Position numbers and translations under genes: made by a program | Notes under the pieces: model-generated | Told to the model about the DNA's origin: nothing | The model's database searches: none | What the model saw: only the letters and a program-made list of their open reading frames with translations | Shown: piece by piece, positions 9,001 to 18,779 of the stretch | Layout of the letters: each line of letters opens with the position of its first letter | How positions within the stretch are numbered: the first letter of the stretch is position 1 | Source of the DNA: Paratrimastix pyriformis | Taxonomy: Eukaryota; Preaxostyla; Paratrimastigidae | Reading direction: 5' to 3' | Length of the DNA: 31,306 bases | Assembly: GCA_027972325.1 (NCBI GenBank) | Contig: JAPMOS010000305.1 | Location: 1-31,306, forward strand

Positions 9001-10551
9001 CCAAGGAGCCGCAAGAGCAGACCTGGGGTTTGGCTTGTCCGGCGGAGCGATGGAAAGACGGTGGAGGGAGATTTTCGTGAAAACCTAAAAGAGTGGCCGC
9101 AAAGGCGCATCTTCAGGACAGCCCAGAAGTGCAAGAATGCACTAGTGGTCATCAATGCCAGACGGGAAATGGCGGAATACGCAGACCATGCGATGCGAAA
9201 TGTCGGGCAGACTGGCCATGATGGCAATCTTGCAGCGTTACATCACGGCCAACATCAGATTCTACATCAATGGTGAAGGGATGGGAAATGTTGGTGGGCG
9301 AGATTGTACAAACCATTTGTTTCGAAATTCGATGATGGGCAGTGTCGCGGAAAGGTGGAGTAGTGCCAACGCGATCAAACTGATCGCGTGGCTGGACAAG
9401 GGGAAGGAGCAGAAGATGCAGAACAATTGCTCCAAGAAAATGGGTGGAGCCTACGAAGTGCAGGTGAGAGGTAGATAGCGATGGACAGACTCTGGGAGCT
9501 CATCGAGCGATCGCGGGCGCTGGTACCGCGCCCGAACCTGGACAGCTTCTGGGAAATGTTCACCACAGAAGTGGCGAACCTGTGCGATCGGTACGCGGAT
9601 GGAGTGAGCACGGAGATGGCAGAAGGGCAGACCCACAAGAGCACCCTGCGAAACCAGTGGACGACCCCACGTGGTGTCCTCTCTGCTCAGACAAGCAGGC
9701 AGTTTGACAACGATGGCATTCTCGCATCCTGGGAATGCCGATTTGAGCTTCCCGAATTCAGAACACCCAGCAAAGATGATTGTTTTTGGGTGGAAGACTG
9801 GATGGATATGGGCTGTTCAAGGAGAATCGTGACCTCCTCATCTTTGCCAACCCGAGTACAACCCCAGGAAGAGATGGACCGATTATTTAAGGCAATTGGC
9901 GATTGGGCAGAGAGTCCAATGGGAAGAGCTGGGAAGAGAAGCTTTCCGATGCATCGCAATCGTCCCGTACGGGTGGGTAAGCCCAACCGGACGCGGCCGG
10001 TAGGGAATGGAGGCGCAGCATGGCGTCGGATTGGCCTTGAGGGGGGACATGATTGAAGGAGCTGTTTATCATTGAGGAAGGGGGTTTCGGCTTCTGGCTG
10101 CCGAGCTTCTGGCGGACAGGGGAGAAAGGTGCGGGGAAGGCCCCGTTCGACGTGGGCATCCTGCTCTTTGAGAACCAGAGGGCCCGGGAGAGATTTCCGA
10201 TGGATCCTGCCCGTTGTGGGCTTTGGAGAATATGCTTCGGAAAGAGGCGGGTGCGCGGAAGGTGGAGGCTGACTACGAGGGGCGTCCGAAGGAGGGCGAG
10301 GTGCTCCACAACTGGAGGGGATCTCAGAGGGGGTGGTGCGGAAAGTTGCGGGAAGGCTTCGGAGGCGGTGCGGATTTCGAGAGATGTACGCGAATGATTG
10401 CAGACTGGCAGCAGAGTTGGGGATTGTGGATGAAGACACCCAAAAGGAGATTGGGAGCGAAATTGGTGCACTCCGCAAAACCATGCTGCTGGCGATCATG
10501 CAACGAAAGAAGAACGAGAAAAATGAAGAAGGGATGAACGAGGAGACGTAG
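6100..10551 (+). pseudogene. LINE ORF2 (copy B): RT, RNase H, CCHC, C-terminal domain, many frame breaks
   Basis: Recognisable in successive frames: the fingers region PDGVTAEMI (about 6515), the palm box LDIKS/KAYDTVD (about 6895), FADDVML at 7185 (the YxDD-type catalytic box of reverse transcriptase), thumb, RNase H (FYTDGSAS near 8571; NNEAELEAI near 8697), and the C-terminal region (EEMDRLFKAIGDWAESPMGR near 9870), ending NEEGMNEET with stop TAG at 10549-10551. At least a dozen small indels against copy C interrupt it, so no full product can be made from this reading. The endonuclease is absent because of the 5' truncation. Confidence 0.85.
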
Positions 10552-10556
10552 TCCGG

Positions 10557-10596
10557 GGGTCGGCGGTGACCGTCCCTCGGGGACGGTAGCCGACCC
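10557..10596 (+). other. long hairpin just after the LINE stop codon (copy B)
   Basis: GGGTCGGC (10557-10564) pairs with GCCGACCC (10589-10596), enclosing CCGTCC / GGACGG. It begins 5 bases after the ORF2 stop. The same structure, with compensating inner-stem changes, is in copy A. Confidence 0.75.
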
Positions 10597-10670
10597 ATGG
10601 GCCTCTTGGGACGTCCCATCCTGCGAGTTTATCTCGCGGGGAGGGGCGGACTGGGGGTTCATGTTACCCG

Positions 10671-10728
10671 CGGGCTTCGGCCCGAGCACGGACCCGGCGA
10701 AAGCTGGGAAGTATCACACACACACACA
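10671..10728 (+). other. LINE 3'-terminal hairpin pair and CA tail (copy B)
   Basis: CGGGC-TTCG-GCCCG (10671-10684), CCCGGC-GAAA-GCTGGG (10693-10708), then AAGTATC and a CA-dinucleotide tail. Many LINE reverse transcriptases recognise a 3' stem-loop and start synthesis on a simple-repeat tail; that role here is inferred. Confidence 0.8.
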
Positions 10729-10739
10729 CTGTGGACGAG
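10729..10739 (+). repeat. target-site duplication of LINE B, right copy
   Basis: CTGTGGACGAG, an exact match to 6077-6087. Copy C resumes here. Confidence 0.85.
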
Positions 10740-13700
10740 GCTGAGCCGGTGCGCAGAGGGAAGGGATTGTTTGGGCCCGTGGTCAAGGATAGGTGGCTGG
10801 TCAGAATCCACCACCCTGATGCCCGCAGTCTGCCGAGACCCCCAGCAAAGATGGATGCGCTGCCCATGGTGGGAAACACGGCTCTGTCCCTGGGGTGTGC
10901 GGGGAACATGTTGGATGAGGCGAAGGCCTGGGCGGAGTCGGTTGGTGCCCAGGTGATGTCGGCCACCCCCTCTGCTGGCGAGAGGACAACCTTCCTATCA
11001 AATGAGATGGTAGCCCCGAGGCTTTATTTGCTGCGTGGAAACGGCAACGCACCAGCACGACCAATGTTGGAGTGACCCCTTGCGGCCGGAGCCTGGTCCT
11101 GGAGGTGCGTGGCCCGGTTGAGCGGGCTGTTACCCGCCCGGTGAAGGTCCCAGTGCGGTCAGCGTCGCGAGGTGGAGGTGCGTTGAGGCTGGCCCCAAGC
11201 GCTGCGAAGAAGACCGAAGACCTGGGCTGGCGCAGCGGAAGGTCGGAGATGGAGCTCGAAGTGGCCTCCAGGCTGCCCTGGACGAAGGGACAATTGCGGA
11301 TGCATCTGCGGTGAAATGGGACAGTGGCATGGTCTTTGCAGCGCCAGCGGACCTGGTCTCCTTAAAGGTCTGATTATCCCGCTACCGTTGGCTCACTGTT
11401 TTGAGGACAGTGGCTCTGTTCCGGATGGAAGAGGGAGAAGGCCAGGCCGGCCTTCATTGGAGGTAAGGCCCCTGCAGCGAAGCTGGCCTCGGTCTTCGAA
11501 GGGTTCGACCACCTGCAGCGGTGACGCCGGCGTCAGCCCGGCCCCTGGTGACGTCGCCGACGCCGTCAGTGCCGGTGACGCCGACTCTGGCCACGCCGGG
11601 GACGGGGCAGGCTATGCAGCCCGAGGATGGGGCGGCGAAGAGTGCCCTGGCGAGAAGGGGACGGCAGCTGTCAAGACTGCCTCGGCGACAGATACGGCCA
11701 AGAGCAAGAAGAGGAAGCCCAGCCCAAGTGGGGAGCGACGTTCGTCGCACTCGCATCACCACACGCATGCACATGGGCATGGGTCGTCGCATCGGTAACG
11801 ATGAGGGGGCCTCGAAGCTAGGCGCGCTTCTGAGATGTATATGGAGACGGGCCATCGCGCTGTAAACATTTTGGTGCGTCTCTGGAAGAGGAGTATGGAT
11901 GGGGACAACGAGGGGTAACAAGGGGCAGACTGGAACGGTGGGATGGAATTGGGACAGTGATCGATCGTGGCATCTTGAGGTGGTGGGACTCTGCATTGTG
12001 TCTGCGTAAGGCAAGTGAGCGGAGAAGGGTATGGAACGGAACAGACTGGAACAATGGGCGTGGCAGGGTCAATGGAGGTGAGCTGGGTACGGGATCAGAT
12101 GGTGGAGATGGTTGGGAGAGAAGCGCTATGGGGCAGTGGATGTGGAAAATTGGAAGTGGGAAAATGGGTGGACCTGGTGGATGAAGTATGGCAGGAAGGG
12201 GATAAGGAATTAACGCGAGAATCGATGGAATCGAGCGTTTGGAGAGGAGATGGCTGGTACAAAGAGGATGTTGGCTGAATGGCTGCTATGTGGATGTGGG
12301 AAGGAGAGTTCTGGTACCTGAGGGAAGCTGGGATGATGGGGAAAAGAAACTGACCGGCGAACTGAAGGAGTATTGGGCGTGGGGATAGCTTCTAGCCGGA
12401 GGAGGCTGCCGGAAAAGGCTGAACTTATGCAGGATGAGCGATGGGGTAGGGGGAGCCCGAGGAGTCATGTTGAAAGATGCTGTGGGGACCGAGAAGATGT
12501 GGCATGTGAGCGGAAGGATGAGGGTTCTGTGCCATTTGCTGATCAGGGGAACGGACTCTGGGGCTGCGATGGGACGGTGATCTCGGTCAGGCAAAAGGCA
12601 GCGGAACAACAATGGTCTGGCATTATATTTCAGAAAACAAGATGAACGAAGGACACTGGAGATGTATCAGCCAGTGGATCGCACGGTGGGCGAGGGTGGT
12701 AATGGCAGGGTTGGGGCTGACATGGAATTGGTTGTTGGCGATGGGGATAGCGGAATGTGAGGTGCAGAGGAGGAGATTGTGGGAAAAGGAAGAAGCGCAA
12801 AGAAAGGTGCGGAGATGGAGTGGGGAGACGGGGCGGAAGACGGCTCGGAGAAGGGTGCGGGGATGGCGCGGCATGGACGAGGGCGGGGCGGATGGATGCC
12901 GGGGGTTCGGTTGGTAGGGACGGGGTGAAAGTGGTGGCATCGAGAGGTGTCGATGGGTGTCCGGGCGAGGATGTACCCCTGGAGGGGGAGAGGCATGGAC
13001 GATTTGGATGGGGAGGAGCGGGCAGCCGGGGATGGATACCGGTGCAGGGAGACGTCGAGCAATATCGTGGCATCGCCAACACGACTGGACACAGGTGTTG
13101 GTTGAGCGCCGGGCTGCAGGCGGCGGAGGCGGTTGGTGGGGCAGATCCGCTGTTTGATGTGGTCAGAGGTGTCGGTGGGGACCCTGATGGAGAAGAAGGG
13201 ATTTGGAAGAGGGGACGGAGGGACTGGATGAGACGCAGGATGGAGAAGCAGGGGTGGCTGTGATTGAGCTGCTGAAAGGGCGCGGATCCCGGTGGGAGTC
13301 AGGATGAGGGTGGTGGACGTGTGTGGAATGCGGATGTGAAAGTGTTGAGAGAGGGCGCGGGAGTGCTTGTTTGTGCGTCTGATGAGGGACGGAGACAGTA
13401 TGAATGAGGCGGTAAGGAGGGTAGTGATGGCAGATGACCGTGTCATGAAGAAGTGTCCGGTGTGGTGGGGACCAGTGGCATGCACGGGATGAGCGTGCGA
13501 TAGAAGGGGAGAGTGTCCTGGTGGTGCAGGTGGTTCGGAACCAGAGGGGTAGGGGGCGGATCAGACGCAGTGGAAAGTGCAGCCGGACATAGTAGACGTA
13601 CTCGGGACAAGCTACCACCTGGAAGCGGGAGGCGGAATTCTGTGGAAGAAGGGCGGGGGGCGTCTGGGTGGCACTGAAAGGATTGATGGGGCGTGGTGGA

Positions 13701-13900
13701 GGTTCAATGACAGTGTGGTGTATGAGGTGGGGGAGTGCGAGATTATGCATGGGGATGTTTTCGTGTACGTGGCTGAAGCTGGAATGGGTCGCGGATGCAA
13801 AGGTCCGGGAGGGCCAGCATTTGGGGGAGCTGCAGAGGGAGACTGCAGAAGGTATCGTGTGCGGTGAGGAAAGAGAGTCAAGGGATGACAGGGCGGGGAG
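10740..13900 (+). pseudogene. LINE ORF1 (copy C) with C-terminal USP-like protease domain
   Basis: The frame changes repeatedly. The first ~110 residues (LFGPVVKDRWLVRIHHPD, KMDALPMVGNTALSLGCAGN) match no domain I know. A His-rich tract (SHSHHHTHAHGHGSSHR, near 11745-11797) follows a Lys/Ser-rich stretch. Basic, Trp/Gly-rich sequence fills 11.8-13.0 kb with no recognisable fold. The last ~240 residues look like a C19 ubiquitin-specific protease (separate entry). Charged Glu/Lys-rich sequence links it to ORF2. With the segment before copy B the ORF would be about 1,100 residues, much longer than usual for LINE ORF1. The function of the N-terminal two thirds is unknown. Confidence 0.6.
13060..13770 (+). 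pseudogene. ubiquitin-specific-protease-like (C19) domain in LINE ORF1, copy C
   Basis: C19 proteases cleave ubiquitin or similar proteins with a papain-like Cys-His-Asp/Asn site. Seen in order: a Cys box, RGIANTTGHRCWLSAGLQAA, with the presumed nucleophile Cys at 13096-13098 (family pattern G-[LI]-x-N-x-G-x-x-C-[YW]-x-x-S-x-LQ, here with one extra residue before the Gly); a finger region EAVRRVVMADDRV with damaged Cys pairs; a strand SVLVVQVVRNQRG like the family's vLviqlkRf; then WWRFNDSVVYEV near 13694 and GDVFVYV, matching the family's closing W[YF]xFDDsxVxxV...aYvLfY. The His-box His is not preserved here but is in copy D. Several frameshifts separate the boxes. A related papain-fold protease is the main alternative. 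Confidence 0.6.
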
Positions 13901-14164
13901 CAGACAAGGCGGAGAAGCCTGAAGGACAGGAGGAGCAGGTCCTGGTAGCGGGCGTGTCGTATCCGGAAGTGAGTCGGCGACCTGGGGATGGGATGAGCAG
14001 GGCAAGGAAGAAGAGGGGAAGAAGGATGCACAAAGGAAGAGGAGGCAAAAGCAAAAATGTTGGATATTGAGAGGGATATGACGTGAAGGCGGAGGAGGAG
14101 GAGTTTCGGGGGTGGAGAAGTGGTGCCAGGGAGGAAGGAGGCCAACCTGAGGGCGGGGTTGCCG

Positions 14165-14920
14165 ATGAAGGAGGAGGACAGGATGCGGGTGGCAGGGTGG
14201 AATGTGCGAGGACTTGGGTCAGAGTGGAAGCGAAGTAATGTGGCGGACCTGTTGCGGGTAGGACGGTAGACATTGCCCTGTTGCAAGAAACAAAGGGGAC
14301 GAAGGCGAATAAGGAGCAGTTGGAGGAGAAGTGGATGAGGGATGGCGGTGGAGGAGTTCGGTGGTGGAGCGTCACCCCAAGGGGGGGGTGATGATAGGAT
14401 ATAGACGGACCCTGCAGATGGCGGTGCGTCGTGTCACGGAGGTCCTGCCGGGCTATTTGATGTACATGGACTGGTCGGAGGGAAAACCTCCGGCTGGTGA
14501 ATATGTACTATCCGACTGGGGAGGAGATGACAAGGAGAGGGTCAGGAAGGTGATTATTGAAAGGCTGGATGAGTGCATGGCGGAGGGGGCGGCAGAGGGA
14601 AGGGGAGTGGTGGTGTACACGGATGCGAATAGCTGGGCCAAGGAAGTCGGAGAGCATGAGAAGTTGGGACTGTATGACACGGCGAAGATGGTAGGCAAGG
14701 AGAATGAGATCACGTTTGTGCGGAACAAGAAGGGGGATGCAGAGGAGAAGGACAAGCAGCCGGGGATGAAAGGGTGGCTCGGTTGGACCTTTGCCTCGCA
14801 ACGCAAGGGACGATGGCAAGGATGCTCGATAACCTATGGGTATGGAGAAATGAGGAGATACAGTGGAGCGAAGTTACAGACCATCACATGGTCGTGACTG
14901 ACTTGAGGAACATGCTGCCG
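14165..14920 (+). other. APE-type endonuclease domain (LINE ORF2, copy C)
   Basis: Visible signature pieces: WNVRG (metal-site Asn), LLQETKG at about 14280 (Glu), GVMIGYRR, YTDANSW near 14618 (the D-x-N pair), ITFVRNKKG, and EVTDHHMVVTDL near 14873, the counterpart of the family's terminal SDH. Spacing fits the ~230-residue endonuclease of LINEs. Two or three frameshifts interrupt it. Confidence 0.8.
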
Positions 14921-15539
14921 GCATGGGCGGGGACGACAAGGAGGAAGGTGGCCATTTGCCCGTCCAGGTCGGACTTGGACGCGTTGCTGCGTGAAAAGGG
15001 AGAGAAGAGTACGATGTGTTGGTGGAGAAGATGGGCTCATATAGGAGGAAGGTGGCGGAGATGATTCGAAAGGCATCGGGGAAGGGGAGGAGCTGTCATT
15101 CGAACAGATGGGTCGGATCCTGAGGGAAACGGCGGGGCATGTGTTTGGGTACCGGGAGGTTACAAATACGGATCGGGACTACGAGCCCCACCGCATGAGG
15201 AAGCTGCGGCGGAGGGCGGTGGAGGAGAGGGACTCGGAAAGGAGGAGGAGATGCAGCGCCAATTGGCAAAGATGAGAAGCATGCACTACAAGAAGCGGGA
15301 CAGGGCGTTGGAGGAAAACGCAAACGGATATATAAGGGCATAATGACTGACGGGTGGCGCCCGTCACGGCGTATGCCACCAAGAACGGTGAAGGCAAGGT
15401 GGATAAGGTGGTGACAGATCCAGAATTGGTGAAGAGGGGATGGAGGGAATTCATGGCGGACCTGGCAAGGAGAGTGATGCCGATGGGCGGAATGAAGCAG
15501 GCACCGGTGGGAAGGTCTCAGGAGGAGGAGAGGGTCATC

Positions 15540-16470
15540 ATGGCCCCCTTACCATGCATGACGTTGAAACGATCCTGGGAGCACTCCCAGATGGCAAGGC
15601 AGCGGGCCCGGACGGGGTGACGGCGGAGATGATTCACGCCTGTCAGGATGAGATCAAGGAGTGGATGAGAAGGAGATATAATGAGATGCTGGAAAAGAGT
15701 GAGGTGCCGCAGGAGCTCAAGATTAGCTCGGTGTTTATGGCCACGAAATCGCAGACGGAGCACCCGGGGGACCCGGCAGGAAGGAGACCGATCACTTTGA
15801 TCCAAGTTTTTCTGAAGGGGCTGCAGGTGGTGGTGGCGTCGCGGTTTCAAGACTGGTGCGTAGAGAAGCAAGTGTTTGGGGCGGAGCAGTTTGGATTCTT
15901 GAGGGGTCGGAGGATTGAGACCCCAATCGCAGAGATTATGGGAGTGCTCACTGACTCGAAAATTATGGGAGGTCGAGAGTTCCATATGTGCTCATTGGAC
16001 ATAAAAAAAGCATACGACACGGTGGACATGGACGCACTGAGGAGGGGGTTGAGACGGATGGGGGTTGAGGAGGCATTCATCAGGTACGTAGATAGTCTGT
16101 ACGAGGGAAGGAAGGCGAGAGTGATCACAGGGTACGGACTGACAGAGAGCTACGACATAGAAAGGGGTATCAGCCAGGGGACCCGCTTTCGTGTCTGCTC
16201 TTTATCTCATTCATGGAGGAAGTGCTGGCAGAGGTGCGAAAGCAGGAAGGTGGGTATATCCTGGATAGTGGGAGGAAGGTGAAAGTCCTTGCCTTTGCTG
16301 ACGATGTTATGCTGGTCACTCGAACCAAGGAGCAGATGGTCCGGTTGGTCAACACAGTGAGACGGAAGGTGGAGGAGGCGGGCATGCAGCTGTCGTGGAC
16401 CAAGTGTGACTACCTGTGTGGGGGTGAAGAGCAAGACGGACCTGGACTTGGGTGAGGGTCGGGTCATCAA
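15540..16470 (+). other. reverse transcriptase domain (LINE ORF2, copy C)
   Basis: PDGVTAEMI, RRPITLIQVFLKGLQ, QFGFLRGRRIETPIAEI, CSLDIKKAYDTVD (catalytic Asp), GISQG and FADDVMLV at about 16294 (catalytic Asp pair) follow the standard LINE block order. Loss of one G in copy C after GISQG shifts the frame; copy D keeps GISQGDPLSCLLF. Confidence 0.92.
16411..16429 (+). other. frame junction shared by LINE copies B, C and D
   Basis: At TACCTGTGTGGGGGTGAAG the RT frame (KCDYLC) must move by +1 to continue as VGVKSKTDLDLGEGR, the start of the thumb region. The identical sequence is at 7302-7320 in B and, on the minus strand, at 27616-27634 in D. A shared break is either ancestral or a programmed frameshift. 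Confidence 0.65.
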
Positions 16471-17699
16471 GGTCCAGCAGAAGGGTGGGGCCATCCGATA
16501 CCTGGGGATTTGGATAGACGAGGAGATGAACATGAAGGTCAACACGGAGAAGGTTATCCAGAAAATGTGCGGGAGGCTGCACAGGCTGATGGACAAGAAG
16601 GTCCCCCCGAGGTTGATGGTGCAGATGATCAACGAGTGCGTGTCGACGTGCCTCCAGTACACGGCCAGACAGTGCCCCATGCCAAAGAAGGACTTGGAGA
16701 TCCTACGGCAAAGATATGCGAGGGTCTTTAGGGAGATTGGTGGCTGTCTGGGGAAGTGCGATCCGGCGGAGGTGCTTTTCTTCCCGGAGGATGAAGGGGG
16801 CATGGGCCTGAAGGACCCGGTGGATGTGCATGATATGATGGTGCTGACACAGTTGTTGGGGAGAGTGGCGGATGAGCAAGGATGTGGGGTGATGCTCCGT
16901 GAGGAGATTGCACTTCTTCAGAAGTTGTGGACCACAAGTGAACCCCTGCTGGATGACCCGGGTAAGTGGGTAAGGCTCCACGGAAAGGAGAAGATGCCTG
17001 GCATCCTCTCGGGGATGCTGCAGGTCATGTCCAGGAATGATCTGGCCATTCTCAGGGAGGGCGAGGAGCTGAAAGAGGAGCAGGGGTCTGGGATGCCAAC
17101 AACACTGGAGGAATTGGCAAGCCCGCACAGGATCACCAAGCAACACAGACAAACACTGATGAGGAGGGGGATCAGGAGCGTGGCAGACCTGATAGTGGGG
17201 GGTAGGTTCCAGTGGAAGGGCAGGAAGCCACAGTATGTCAAAGCCATCATGGAGCGGGTCTGCGTCTGGGGGAACAGAGTGGAGACGGAGTACGTGAAGC
17301 TGGCGAGGCGGATTAGAGAGGAAGAGGCGGCGGAGAAGGAAAGAGAGAAAGCAAGGATGGAGAGAGCGAGGGAGGGAGCCAGAGGGCATTGAAGCAGAGG
17401 AATGGCGAGGACAAGGTCAATGGAGCCGGCTGCAAGACTGGAGAAGCAAAGAAGGGGAAGAAGCAGACCAAGTTGGCTTTGGGGCAGAGTGGGAAGCTCT
17501 CGGTGGTGGTGCCGGCGACGTGTCGGAGAAAGACGCAGGGCGACAGGGAGGGTAAAAGAGAAGGTAGGGGCGAGTGGGACGATGCAACAAGGGGGCGCCT
17601 GAAGCAGGAGGGAAACAAAGATGGCGGCATGAGGAGCAGAATGGAGGCGCTGCGAGCGGAATGCGACGAGGTGGAAGTGCGGGTAGAGGAGCCCGAACT

Positions 17700-18130
17700 C
17701 AAGTGGCGGACATTCTATACGGACGGTAGTGCATCCAGGAAGAAGAAGGACCGGCGAGCGGCACTGGCGGTGGTGGAGCGGCTGCCCAACGGGGTGCTGG
17801 CAGTGCGGGTTGGAAGAAGGTGCACGGGCAGGGGGCAAACAAACAATGAGGCAGAGCTTGAGGCCATCCTGGAGGCCATCAGGGTGGGACAGGATGCAAA
17901 CGTGGAGGTGCGCACGGACAGCAAGGTGGCAAAGGGATGGGTGGAAGGGCTGATGAGGAGAGACTGGACGCCGACCGACCTAATCGAGTCGAAGGCTGAG
18001 GGTCTTCTTCGGAGGGCCAACGAATCTTGGAGGAACATAGGGGCGAGGTCAGGCTGGTTTGGGTAAAGGGGCACCAGGAGACAGGGGCATCGCTGGATGC
18101 GGAGGGGAATAGGTTGGCGGACAAGATTGC
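17700..18130 (+). other. RNase H domain (LINE ORF2, copy C)
   Basis: FYTDGSAS (first Asp), NNEAELEAILEAI (Glu), VRTDSKVAKGW (second Asp), then, after a frame change, VWVKGHQETG (His loop) and AEGNRLADKIAG (last Asp). All conserved positions of type I RNase H are present. The enzyme removes template RNA during element synthesis. Confidence 0.9.
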
Positions 18131-18449
18131 AGGCCAGAGTATAAAACTGGAGAGCACCAAGGAGCCGCAAGAGCAGACCTGGGGATTTCGGCTTGTCCGG
18201 CGGAGCGATGGAAAGACGGTGGAGGGAGATTTTCGTGAAAACCTAAAAGAGTGGGGCCGCAAAGGGCGCATCTTCAGGACAGCCCAGAAGTGCAAGAATG
18301 CACTAGTGGTCATCAATGCTCAGACGGGAAATGGCGGAATAAATACGCAGACCATGCGATGCGAAATGTCGGGCAGACTGGCCATGATGGCAATCTTGCA
18401 GCGTTACATCACGGCCAACATCAGATTCTACATCAATGGTGAAGGGGAT

Positions 18450-18510
18450 GGGAAATGTTGGTGTGGGGCGAGAGATTGTACAAACCATTTGGTTTTCGAA
18501 TGCCCTTCGA
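18450..18510 (+). other. C-terminal CCHC knuckle (LINE ORF2, copy C)
   Basis: CWCGARDCTNHLVFECP gives C-x-C-x4-C-x2-H-x4-C, close to the knuckle found after the RT or RNase H in many LINEs, where it probably helps bind RNA or target DNA. It is missing from copy D because of a deletion. Confidence 0.75.
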
Positions 18511-18779
18511 TGATGGGCAGTGTCGCGGAAAGGTGGAGTGGTGCCAACGCGATCAAACTGATCGCGTGGCTGGACAAGGGGGAAGGAGCAGAAGATGCAG
18601 AACAATTGCTCCAAGAAAAATGGGTGGAGCCTATGGGCCGAAGTGTGCAGGTGAGAGGTAAGCAGATAGCGATGGACAGACTCTGGGAGCTCATCGAGCG
18701 ATCGCGGGGCGCTGGTACCGCGCCCGAACCTGGGACAGCTTCTGGGAAACATTTTCAACAGAAGTGGCGAACCTGTGCG

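Larger units (their letters stand above)
6088..10728 (+). mobile_element. LINE copy B, 5'-truncated, inserted into copy C
   Basis: 4.64 kb. Its first base corresponds to position 15182 of copy C, so about half of the element is missing at the 5' end, as is typical for LINEs. From there it follows copy C through RT, RNase H, CCHC, C-terminal region, 3' UTR and a (CA)7-8 tail, flanked by exact 11-bp duplications. Substitutions relative to C are few, so it is young, yet single-base losses, mostly in homopolymer runs, break the frame many times. It is the only plus-strand copy with its C-terminal region and 3' UTR uninterrupted. Confidence 0.9.

Noticed and set aside
12667-14375. Long Pro/Ser/His-rich frames antisense to LINE ORF1 and ORF2
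   Set aside because: They are the complement of G-rich coding sequence. They match no domain and appear antisense to every LINE copy.
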